Shown: piece by piece, positions 22,211 through 30,947 of the stretch
Position numbering within the stretch: position 1 is the first letter of the stretch
Layout: every line of letters starts with the position of its first letter
Source: Ascoidea asiatica
Lineage: Eukaryota; Ascomycota; Saccharomycetes; Ascoideales; Ascoideaceae
Direction: 5' to 3'
Length of the DNA: 64,000 bases
NCBI GenBank assembly: GCA_001600695.1
Contig: BCKQ01000024.1
Coordinates: 1 to 64,000 of the forward strand
Made by a program: the position numbers and the translations under genes
Notes under the pieces: generated by a model
Told to the model about the DNA's origin: nothing
What the model saw: the letters and a program-made list of their open reading frames with translations, nothing else
Databases searched by the model: none

Positions 22211-22417
22211 TTATAGAACACATCTACAAGATTTACAAAAATCATGAGCACAATAAAGATTACATTGATAAAATTTTTTTTTACTTGGATTTTCAACCGA
22301 ATTTAATCTTCTACATTTACAACATCTCCAATAAAAAATTTTCTGTTTTTTATATTTTGCAGGAATTATTTCATTTGAATAACCATTAAAAGGACGTTCT
22401 TTGAAATATTGTGACAT
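22211..22417 (-). CDS. Small Cys-rich zinc-ribbon-like protein (68 aa)
   Basis: A 68-residue ORF from an ATG, easily overlooked. It has four paired-Cys features: CCKCRR near 33-36, a further Cys at YQCNLYC (about 51-55), then HDFCKSC and a final CRCVL. The pattern W.C..C-x(n)-C-x(n)-H..C..C resembles small double zinc-ribbon proteins common in filamentous fungi. The aromatic and Cys spacing is unlikely to be chance in AT-rich DNA. It has its own 1.7-kb divergent promoter region shared with the DPP1-like gene. Function unknown; the C-terminal CRCVL is a possible CaaX-like end but the spacing is imperfect. Confidence 0.62.
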   Translation of the reverse strand: MSQYFKERPFNGYSNEIIPAKYKKQKIFYWRCCKCRRLNSVENPSKKKFYQCNLYCAHDFCKSCRCVL

Positions 22418-24112
22418 ATTATATGTATTAATTGATTGAGTAATTGATTGATTGAATGAGTAATTGATTTATTAATTGATTGGTTAATAGAATAATATAA
22501 TAGATTATATAGTATATAATATAGAAATATAATTAATTGAGATTTAATAAATGTAGGAAAAATTGAAAAGTATTTATATTATTTTGAGAATATAGTGTAT
22601 TATTATTATTATTATTATTAGTAATAGTAAAATTATATTTGCAATTTATTGTATGTAAGTAATTGTAACAGAATAGTGGAGTAAATAAATTTATTAAAAG
22701 AATAAAAGAATAAATTGACTGAGTAATTGAGTAATAGATTGATAGTAAAGTTTCGTAACGTTATATCACAGGATTATTAGTAGTGTAATGTACCATTTTA
22801 ATATATTTTTAATTGAATTTTCAATTTAAACTTAATTGAAATTTATTATTTATGAATAAAAAGTGAATAAAAGTTGAGTTGAATAATAAATAAATTGAAG
22901 AGTCATTTGAGTGATAATGATAAGTATTGAAAACTCGAGAATAAAGAAAAAGTAGTAATAATAAAGCTAATAATGATAATAATAAAAGCAATAATAAAGA
23001 TAAAACAAAGAGATAAAAGAGTAAAGATAAAAATAAAGATAAAAATAAAGATAAAGAAAATAGAGCAAATGAAGAAAGAAAATAAAAAAATTGGGAGGTT
23101 TCGTATGAATCATTTCTGAATCATTTCTGAATCATGACGTAGGCGTGGCGGTGTTGGTGGCCGAGGAGTGGCAAGCGTGGCGGGAAGTGGCATGACAGGC
23201 GAGTACACAGCCGAGGAAACGCACGCAGAGCAGAAAAGCACGTGGCAACACGCTTGCTTTGGCCCGCCCGGAAGTAGTCCCAAGTTGCCACATTGGGCGG
23301 TCTCTCTTTTTGTGACCACTTCAATATAATGATAATAACTAATCTACGATTACAACTGAGATTACAACTGAGATTACAATGGAGGGAAATAAGTTCAAAC
23401 CAAATCAACAGAGCAAGAGAAAGAGAAATCAAAGAGAAAGAAAAGAAAAAAAAAACTGAGTCACAAAGAGATGAAAGAAGTAAAGAATAACCTGCTGGTT
23501 GATTGATTGTATTCAATTTCATCTTCTCAAACTTATTATCATTCTAATCTTTAAATCTTTGAATATTTAAATCTTTAGGATCCTTTATCTTTTATCTTTT
23601 ATCTTTTATCTTTCCAATCATTTGCAAGAATCAGTAATCAAAATTCATTGATGGTAATCAGATTTAGAATAATCCTTAATTTATTCTTCATTTGTTTTCA
23701 TGTCTTCTCTTGAAATCATTCGCCGTGAATTTTAAATTATATTCAAATTCGTATCAACATCTAACTTACTTCAGTAAGTACTCTTATAATACTTATATAT
23801 TCGTAAATTTAAATGAACTACTTTAGTCTCATTAGTCTCATTAGTCTCATTAGTCTCATTGAATTACTTACTGTCTGTCTTCTCATCAGAGATGCTCAAA
23901 TACAATTTGAATAAATACAAATTGAATAAAAGAAAGAGTTCCATGATTCTGGCTTCAATGTCCAATCTCCTCACAATTCGCTTAAAAACACTGTATCAAT
24001 ACAAATTGATGAGTTTTTCATTCAGATTTAAAGTACGTAAATAAATTATTATTATATTAGTCAATATTCAATAACCAGTACTTACTAATCAATAATTAAT
24101 ATCAAACACATA
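22418..24112. promoter_or_regulatory. Divergent promoter region, Cys-rich gene / DPP1-like gene
   Basis: A 1.7-kb gap. The G+C island at about 23130-23320 is 38/60 G+C at 23161-23220 and includes CACGTG (near 23249). Flanks hold simple repeats: TTTTATC units at about 23585-23615 and four 9-bp ATTAGTCTC units at about 23825-23860. No gene is supported; the longest frames cross the island and lack homology. Confidence 0.5.
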
Positions 24113-24943
24113 ATGTCTTCAATTCAAATATATTTAAAATCAAAAGAATTTAAACATTTATTATTTGATTGGTTCATAGTTTTATTTTTATTACTTGAAG
24201 TTATAATAATTGGTGAAAATACAATTCCATTCATTAGAGATTTCTCAATTAATGATCAATCAATTAATCATCCATTTATAAAAAATGAAAGAGTAAATAT
24301 TTCTTTATGTATATTTCTTTCATTTAATATTCCAATTTTAATAATATTCTTAATAATATTTATTCTGAAATCTTCTTCAAATAAAAATTTTATTTCAAAA
24401 TTACATCTTTTTAATATTTCATTTTTATCTTTATGTCTTTCTTTAAGTTTAGATATATTTTTAACAGATATACTTAAAAATTGGATTTCAAAACCAAGAC
24501 CTGATTTTTTATCAAGATGTTTACCAAAATTAGATAATTCAAATAATTTTTTAATTTGTACAAAACCATTTGGTGAATCTATTTATCTTGATGGTTTTAG
24601 ATCATGTCCTTCTGGTCATTCAAGTATTTCATTCTCTGGTTTATTTTTTTTATCATTATGGTTAATTAATCAATTTAATTTATTTAAAAAAAATCAAAAT
24701 TTTTATAAATTAATTTTATCATTTTTACCAACTTTATTAGCAATTTATATCTCTTTATCAAGAACTCAAGATTATAGACATCATTTTTTTGATATTATTT
24801 TTGGTGCTTTAATTGGTTTAATTATTTCTTCAATTATTTTTTATAAATATTTTAATTCAAATTCAATATTATATGATAACTCTTTTACAAATAATAATCT
24901 TAGTAATAATATAAATAATAAAGATCCAGTTTTACCAATATAA
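24113..24943 (+). CDS. DPP1: PAP2-family lipid phosphatase (DPP1/LPP1-like)
   Basis: A 276-residue integral membrane phosphatase that dephosphorylates diacylglycerol pyrophosphate, phosphatidate and related lipids. The three-part PAP2 signature is intact: KX6RP (Lys122 to Pro130, KNWISKPRP), PSGH (166-169, with preceding SC) and SRTQDYRHHFFD (216-227, catalytic His and Asp). Hydrophobic segments lie at about 20-35, 63-86, 103-120, 173-188, 199-215 and 228-244, consistent with six membrane spans. Length fits yeast Dpp1 (289) and Lpp1 (274). The C-terminus is Asn-rich. Whether it is DPP1 or LPP1 is not resolved. Stop codons of this gene and the convergent glutaredoxin are separated by 79 bp. 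Confidence 0.9.
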   Translation: MSSIQIYLKSKEFKHLLFDWFIVLFLLLEVIIIGENTIPFIRDFSINDQSINHPFIKNERVNISLCIFLSFNIPILIIFLIIFILKSSSNKNFISKLHLFNISFLSLCLSLSLDIFLTDILKNWISKPRPDFLSRCLPKLDNSNNFLICTKPFGESIYLDGFRSCPSGHSSISFSGLFFLSLWLINQFNLFKKNQNFYKLILSFLPTLLAIYISLSRTQDYRHHFFDIIFGALIGLIISSIIFYKYFNSNSILYDNSFTNNNLSNNINNKDPVLPI

Positions 24944-25022
24944 TACTATTATATAATACTATTATATAATATTATTATATATATATACTGTATATAGATA
25001 TAAAAGAAATATATTATTATTA

Positions 25023-25799
25023 TTAAGAATTTGAGGGCATTGAATTTTTAGTAACTTTAATAGATTTTCCACCCCATTCAATTAAATTATTTAATAAAGT
25101 ACCTTTATCATGTAAAATTTTAATATCATCAGAACCACCTCTTGAAATACCATTAATAAATAAATTTGGTACAGTTTTTCTACCACTAATTTCACTTATA
25201 TAATTTTGTAATTGAATACCATGTTTATGAATATCTAATTCAACAATTGTTAATTCAGGTACAATTTCATATTCATTTTTTAATAAATCTTTTAATTTTA
25301 AAGAATATGGACAATAAGTTTTTGAAAAAATTATTACTGGTGAAAATGCCATGATTGCTTGATATTCTTTTTTAACATTAAATTCTTCACCTTCTTTTTC
25401 TGTTAAATCTTTTTGTGTTGAAGAAATTTCTTTTATTTTTTCATTTGAATCAATTTTAATATCTATTTTAGAATCACTATTTACTTTTATTTTTGAATTA
25501 TCATTATTAATATCATCATCATTAATATTTATATCTTTATTATTATCAATCTTTGAATTAGAAATACCCTTTTTTGGTTCTAGAATCTGACGATTTGTAC
25601 CAGTTTTAATATTATTTGAAATTTCTTCAGAAACTTTTGAATTTAAATTTTCATTTAAATTTGATGATAATTTATTACTTATATTATTAAGATTATTTGA
25701 TTGAAATGAATTTGATGATAATTCAGATATATTAGATATACCAAATATTATTAAAATTATTATAACTGAAATTAAAATTAATCTAATTCTTTTATTCAT
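25023..25799 (-). CDS. GRX6: Membrane-anchored monothiol glutaredoxin (GRX6/GRX7-like)
   Basis: A 258-residue secretory-pathway glutaredoxin. An N-terminal hydrophobic segment (residues 5-22, IRLILISVIIILIIFGIS) acts as signal anchor, placing the rest in the ER/Golgi lumen. A long Asn/Ser/Asp-rich linker precedes the thioredoxin fold beginning near 145. The active site is CPYS (163-166), lacking the second Cys, so it is a monothiol enzyme like yeast Grx6/Grx7. The GSH-binding TVPNLFINGISRGGSDD segment is present. Predicted role is glutathione-dependent thiol redox in the early secretory pathway. Start ATG at 25799 precedes the anchor directly. Confidence 0.87.
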   Translation of the reverse strand: MNKRIRLILISVIIILIIFGISNISELSSNSFQSNNLNNISNKLSSNLNENLNSKVSEEISNNIKTGTNRQILEPKKGISNSKIDNNKDININDDDINNDNSKIKVNSDSKIDIKIDSNEKIKEISSTQKDLTEKEGEEFNVKKEYQAIMAFSPVIIFSKTYCPYSLKLKDLLKNEYEIVPELTIVELDIHKHGIQLQNYISEISGRKTVPNLFINGISRGGSDDIKILHDKGTLLNNLIEWGGKSIKVTKNSMPSNS

Positions 25800-26869
25800 T
25801 TTTTAATATTTTTTAATATTTTTTAATATTTTTTAATATTTTATATATTCTAGATCTTTTTAAAAAGGGCTTATTGGAATATTACGAAAGGTAATCAGAT
25901 TCTTTAAATATTTATATAATCAATAAATAAATAATCAGATAATCAAATAATCAGAGAATCAGATAATTGAAAAATGTTAATAATCGATTTCAAGTAAATA
26001 AATATTCAATTGAGAATGATATTCAATTGAGATTGAATTGAATTGAAATCAGATGAATATGATACAGATTCTGATATTGATATTGATATTATTATTGATA
26101 GTTTATTGAAATTGCTACCTGTTAATGATAATGTTAATGTTAATGTTAGTAATTGTCCCAAATACCCCAATTTTTGATCTTGTAACGTTGAAAGTAACAG
26201 AAATGTTCTACGTTAACGTTACCAGGCGTCGGTCACATGACTCAACTGAGATCCACGCAGAAGATGCAGCGCGCATCTTTAACCAGCCTCTTTAAGCGCA
26301 ACAAAATCCAAATACAAAATAATGCGCCATATAGAGGCGAGCTAAATAATTTAGCTCAGACGGTAACCCCCGAAGTCGGAAATTCACGGAACTAATAAAT
26401 AGGGCTTTATAAGAAAGCATCATGTGCCATTTAAAAGGGCTCTCATGCATTACTTTTGTATTTCACTAGCCATCTGTGACTTTTATCACGCTTCTCTTCT
26501 CTTGTATCTGTCTCTCCAGAGTGCTGAGTGCTGTGAGTCCCGTGTGCTGTGCCCTCTGAGCTGTTTTCTCTTTTCTGCTGTTTTCACTTCTGCGCTTTGT
26601 TTCGCCAGTGCTGTTTTTTCATTGCCAATTTCCAGCCCTGGTCCAGGTTCCGTATCCGTTTCCTTGGAACTATTCCTGACTTTTCTTCTGTTTCACCTTC
26701 TTCTGATTCCAATAGCGAAACTTGCCTGCAGTTTGAACTAACTGGTAATGGTAATAGGAATAGTAAAATTATTAAACTTGTATTATCAATATATTCAAAT
26801 ATTTCAAAATTTTATTAATTAAATTTAGTTGAATTAGAATATCAAAAGAACCAGAAAAATAAGTACAAG
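25800..26869. promoter_or_regulatory. Divergent promoter region, GRX6 / RPS11, with G+C island
   Basis: The island covers about 26160-26740, ending about 130 bp before the RPS11 start. It contains GTCACATGAC (26231-26240, Cbf1-like), ACGTTAACGT (26210-26219) flanked by GTAAC repeats, and a palindrome GAGCTAAA-TAA-TTTAGCTC (26339-26357). The 3' half is pyrimidine-rich on the + strand. Near the GRX6 start are four 11-bp TTTTTTAATAT units (25800-25841). Confidence 0.55.
26231..26240. promoter_or_regulatory. Cbf1-like site GTCACATGAC
   Basis: GTCACATGAC matches the RTCACRTGAY pattern reported for Cbf1, which in Candida-type yeasts sits in ribosomal-protein promoters. It lies 630 bp upstream of RPS11. 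The same sequence on the other strand (GTCATGTGAC, 33820-33829) occurs 180 bp upstream of NIC96. Factor identity is inferred. Confidence 0.4.
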
Positions 26870-27493
26870 ATGGCTACTGAATTAAATGTCCAAGCTGAAA
26901 GAGCTTTTCAAAAGGTATGTAATAATATATCATTCTAAATTCCTATAAAATATTTCATTCAATCAAATCTATCTCAATTTTTTATATATAATGGAAAATT
27001 TTTGAATATATTTCTAACAATTTAAATTTCAAATATTATTGCAATTCTTCTTCTTTTTTTTTTATAGCAACCACATATTTTTGTTAATCCAAAAGCAAAA
27101 GCTACTCGTCGTACAAAAAGATGGTATAAAGAAGTTGGTTTAGGTTTTAAAACTCCAAAAACCGCCATTGATGGTCATTATATTGATAAAAAATGTCCAT
27201 TTACTGGTTTAGTTACAATTCGTGGTCGTATTTTAACTGGTACTGTTGTTTCAACAAAAATGCATCGTACTATTATCATCAGACGTGATTATTTACATTA
27301 TGTACCAAAATATAATAGATATGAAAAACGTCATAAAAATTTAGCTGCTCATATATCTCCTGCTTTTCGTGTTCAAGATGGTGATGTTGTCACTGTTGGT
27401 CAATGTAGACCAATTTCAAAAACTGTTAGATTTAATGTATTAAAAGTTTCTTCTGGTACTGGTAAATCAAATAAAAAATTCTCTAAATTTTAA
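26870..27493 (+). CDS. RPS11: 40S ribosomal protein S11 (uS17), two exons
   Basis: A small-subunit ribosomal protein, 156 residues when spliced, the same length as S. cerevisiae Rps11. Exon 1 is 26870-26914 (45 nt, 15 codons, starting [15 protein letters not shown]). Exon 2 is 27068-27493, starting [11 protein letters not shown]. The junction falls between complete codons at the same place as in the S. cerevisiae gene. Core segments such as [39 protein letters not shown] and [15 protein letters not shown] are near-identical to family members. Exon 2 uses CGT arginine and GGT/GCT codons much more than neighbours, which prefer AGA, as expected for a highly expressed gene. An annotation from the internal ATG at 27260 would be a truncation. 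Confidence 0.96.
26915..27067 (+). other. RPS11 spliceosomal intron (153 nt)
   Basis: Donor GTATGT at 26915, acceptor TATAG ending at 27067 after a T-rich tract, and a branch-site candidate TTCTAAC at 27012-27018, about 50 nt before the acceptor. The branch site departs from the strict TACTAAC consensus by one base. Confidence 0.93.
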
Positions 27494-27883
27494 ATCTAAT
27501 TTAATTTTTGATTATAATGTTTAAATAAATATTAAAACTACAAGATAATAAAGATTATAAAGATTATAAAATTTGTAGTTTATTGGTTATAATTATAATA
27601 TCTCATTGAAAAAGATTGTTTATTTTAAATACAAGAAAAAATAAAAAAGAAATATTATCCTTATTGAATTGAATTTCAAAAAAATGTTATAAAAAAAGTC
27701 CCAAAGATATCTCAATATTCAAAATTTACAACTTTACTATTTACGATTTTAAATTACATATCCCTTTTTGAAAAAAAAAATTTAAACTAAACAAATAAAA
27801 AAAAAGCCCAATTTAATCATAATACAATTTGACAATAATACACTTGATAAATTTGATCAATTTGAAGAAATTTATAGTCAAAT

Positions 27884-30442
27884 TTATGGAAAATTACCTG
27901 TAAATCCTGGTAATTCAAACATTGGTTGATATAAATATTCAAAATAATTTGAATCTAAGAATTCTAAAATATTATCATCTGATGGATTTAATAATTGATC
28001 TAATGAACTTGTTGTTTCCATTGTTGATCTTGAAAATGCATCATTCACCAAATTATTATTCAAATTCCCATTAACATCTATATTACTTTCATTAATTAAA
28101 TTTTCATTGTTATTATTATTCAAAAAATTATTATTGTTATTGACAAAGTTATTGTTATTTATATTGTTCATATTATTAACATTATTTGTATTATTCATAT
28201 TATACCCATTGTTCATATTACTATTACAATTATTAGTAAATAAACTTGAAGTTTCTAAAGTTTTATCAAATTCTAAATTCAAAAAATCTTCTCCAATATC
28301 AATATGAAATTTTTTACCAGAATTATTTTCTTCCATTTTTATTGAAATTTTTATAATTTGACTTATTGCTTTAAGTACTGTAGAAACTCTTTTTAAATTT
28401 GGCATTTTAAGAAAAAAATTTTTATAACATTTAACCATTAAATCAATATTTTCAATATTTGAATCTAATGAATGATTAATTGTTAAACTAAAAATAGTTG
28501 TTAATGCGGATATTGGAAAAAACATCCAAAGATCAAAATGATATATAAATCCAACAGAAAGTTCACTTGAAATTTTTAATATTTGTCTTGCAGAATCAAG
28601 ACATATTAAATATGATTCATTTATAATTTTTGAAGATTTTTCTTGCCATGAATCTTTTAAAAGTAATCTATTTACATTCATTAAATGATGATGATAAACA
28701 TAATGAATTGCTAATAAATGAACTCTTGAAACTTGACTTAAAATAGAATTATATCCTACTAAAGTTTCATCTACAGAATATTCAATTTTAGTTCCTGGTC
28801 TTATTGAATATGGTAAACCATCTTTCCATTCTATAATTTCTTTTGAAATTTTTTTAACTAAATTAGTTAATTCATTATGTGATTTACCAACTAAAGCAGA
28901 AGCTGAAAAAAGGTTGGTATAAATATTATCAGAAATTTTACAAAATGAAGACATTACATAAATAAAACAAGAAGTAATTTCTTCAAATGTTCCACCAAGT
29001 AATAAATTAAGGTATGTTGAAATATCAGTAGAAGTTATATTTGACATTGGAATTTTATAAAGTTTTGAAATAGCTTCTCTAGTTTCATATTCTATCATTA
29101 CACCAGCATCTTGTTCTCTAACAATTGGAGGTTTTCCAGTTCTATAACACAATGCTTTATCAAATTGTTGACATACAAACCATGTAAGCTTTCTTTTTTT
29201 ACTTTCAGTTTGATTTAAACCAACATAAGATTCTTTTCTATGTAAACCAATATCTTGAGCAATTCTAATTGCAATAGAAAGTAACATATATGAAGCTTTT
29301 GGTAAACAATTTATTTCATTATATAAAGATAATAATATAATTCCAATTATAGAAAGTAAACCATCATTAATAACACTTATTTTTCTAAATAAACTAATTG
29401 AATTCAGTAAATGTTGATTTTCAAGAAGTTTATAATCAATAAATGGTTCCTTTGTTTCTATATTTTCTGAATTCCCATTAATCCCATTATTACCATTATT
29501 ATCATTATTACTATCACTTATAAAAAGAGACATTAAAGTTATAGAAATATTTAAAACAAGTAATTCAGAATTATTTAATTTTTTATTGGTTTTACCTTCT
29601 TGATTATCCCATAATTGTTCAAAATATGGCATTAAAAATGAAGATGTTAACATTGGAGTTTTAATTTTATCCATTTTTTTTAATATTATTTTAATAATTT
29701 GTTTATTTGGAAATGGATAAATTGTATTATTAGTTTCAATCCATTTTTTTGATTTTGTAATTAAATTTCTTTGAATTTCTTTTGGTAAATTAATTAATGG
29801 AGTTATTAATGAATCACAGTTTAATTTACTTTTAATCCATTGAATGCCTTTTGGACTAAATATTGAATATGAAGTTTGAGGACCAATGAGATTATCTTGA
29901 GATAATTGATTCACAAAAGGTGAATATTGATTATTACCAGATATTGAATCATTATCTGAATTAATTTCTTTGAAATAAGGTTTCTTATTAATTATTGGTT
30001 CAGATTGTAATAAATTTTTTTCTTTTTCAAGATCAAATTTACTTACTAATAATTCCATAAGATTTTCTATTCTATTTAATCTATTATCTAGATTTTTCAT
30101 ATTTATATTAATATCATTAACATTCGATGAATTATTATTATTAGTATTGAATTTTGAAATAGTTGGTGAAAAAATAACTCCAGAAGAATCATTAGCACTA
30201 CTGGAAGGAGATTTCTCAAAAGTTGTTAACTTATTTGAGAAATCCATTCTCCTTTGCTCTATAGGATCTTTAGAAATTGCTTGAGATATGTTTCTTTTCC
30301 TTGGAACATATTCATAAGTGCAATTCAAACTATCACTTAAACATTTGAAACATGGAACCTCTCCATTGCATTTTATCTTTCTCTTTCTACAGATATCACA
30401 GGCCTTAGAAACCCTCTTCTTTTTTAGACTAGGCTCATTCAT
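27884..30442 (-). CDS. Zn(II)2Cys6 fungal transcription factor
   Basis: An 852-residue zinc-cluster regulator. The ATG at 30442 (MNEPSLKKKR) is preferred; the open frame to 30496 has no upstream ATG. The cluster is textbook: Cys15, 18, 25, 31, 34, 41 in ACDICRKRKIKCNG...PCFKC...NCTYEY, with basic flanks for nuclear import. A short coiled coil (LDNRLNRIENLMELLVSKFDLEK) follows near 110-140 and suggests dimerisation. The middle homology/fungal_trans domain spans about 290-620, with ASYMLLSIAIRIAQDIGLHRKE and RRKLTW-like KKRKLTWFVCQQFDK segments. The tail is Asn-rich and ends in an acidic/hydrophobic LDSNYFEYLYQPMFELPGF, a likely activation domain. The target pathway cannot be read from sequence. 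Confidence 0.9.
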   Translation of the reverse strand: MNEPSLKKKRVSKACDICRKRKIKCNGEVPCFKCLSDSLNCTYEYVPRKRNISQAISKDPIEQRRMDFSNKLTTFEKSPSSSANDSSGVIFSPTISKFNTNNNNSSNVNDININMKNLDNRLNRIENLMELLVSKFDLEKEKNLLQSEPIINKKPYFKEINSDNDSISGNNQYSPFVNQLSQDNLIGPQTSYSIFSPKGIQWIKSKLNCDSLITPLINLPKEIQRNLITKSKKWIETNNTIYPFPNKQIIKIILKKMDKIKTPMLTSSFLMPYFEQLWDNQEGKTNKKLNNSELLVLNISITLMSLFISDSNNDNNGNNGINGNSENIETKEPFIDYKLLENQHLLNSISLFRKISVINDGLLSIIGIILLSLYNEINCLPKASYMLLSIAIRIAQDIGLHRKESYVGLNQTESKKRKLTWFVCQQFDKALCYRTGKPPIVREQDAGVMIEYETREAISKLYKIPMSNITSTDISTYLNLLLGGTFEEITSCFIYVMSSFCKISDNIYTNLFSASALVGKSHNELTNLVKKISKEIIEWKDGLPYSIRPGTKIEYSVDETLVGYNSILSQVSRVHLLAIHYVYHHHLMNVNRLLLKDSWQEKSSKIINESYLICLDSARQILKISSELSVGFIYHFDLWMFFPISALTTIFSLTINHSLDSNIENIDLMVKCYKNFFLKMPNLKRVSTVLKAISQIIKISIKMEENNSGKKFHIDIGEDFLNLEFDKTLETSSLFTNNCNSNMNNGYNMNNTNNVNNMNNINNNNFVNNNNNFLNNNNNENLINESNIDVNGNLNNNLVNDAFSRSTMETTSSLDQLLNPSDDNILEFLDSNYFEYLYQPMFELPGFTGNFP

Positions 30443-30947
30443 TTCTTTCTTTCTTTCTTTCTCTTGATTTCCAAACCTATAATTAATCTCGAACAACTCA
30501 ACACACGCTTCTATATCACAATATAATACAACCTGTCAGTCTCTTTCTTTCCCATTTCTGTGCTCAATTCAATCTCGAGCTCATCTCTTCGAAATAAAAA
30601 TAAGCGCCCAAAAGAATAGTTTTAGAACTGATCGATCAACTTCTTAGAAATGAAATCAACAGTCAATTTCAATTGCAATTTCCACTTTTACCGACAGCCT
30701 AAAACGAAGCCCGGAAAATCCGACATCCACGCATTGTTTCTGGGGCCTTAGCAATAATATTATTAATGATAGCTGTGCTACTGAAATTTTACTGATATCG
30801 CTAAGGTTACTATTGAAGTTGCAATTCTCCTTGGGGAAGTTACTAAAATACAAAAATGGTCTAAATCGATTTAATCAAAAAAGAATAATAATGGAGAAAG
30901 AAATTAGTATTTATTAGTTCTACAGGAGTTATAAAAAAGTGATTGAT
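30443..30947. promoter_or_regulatory. Promoter of the Zn2Cys6 gene / 3' flank of NIC96
   Basis: A 505-bp gap with a modest G+C-enriched patch at about 30520-30740. The short minus-strand frame 30656-30853 shows no domain and is not called as a gene. Immediately upstream of the Zn2Cys6 ATG is a TTTC-repeat (30443-30462). Confidence 0.5.

Noticed and set aside
23121-23522. 133-codon minus-strand ORF in the DPP1 upstream island
   Set aside because: No homology, competing open frames on the same strand, and Ser/Leu content explained by the purine-rich + strand.
27260-27493. Separate 77-codon gene starting at an internal ATG
   Set aside because: It is the 3' part of RPS11 exon 2. The upstream reading frame and the intron-linked first exon are clearly present.
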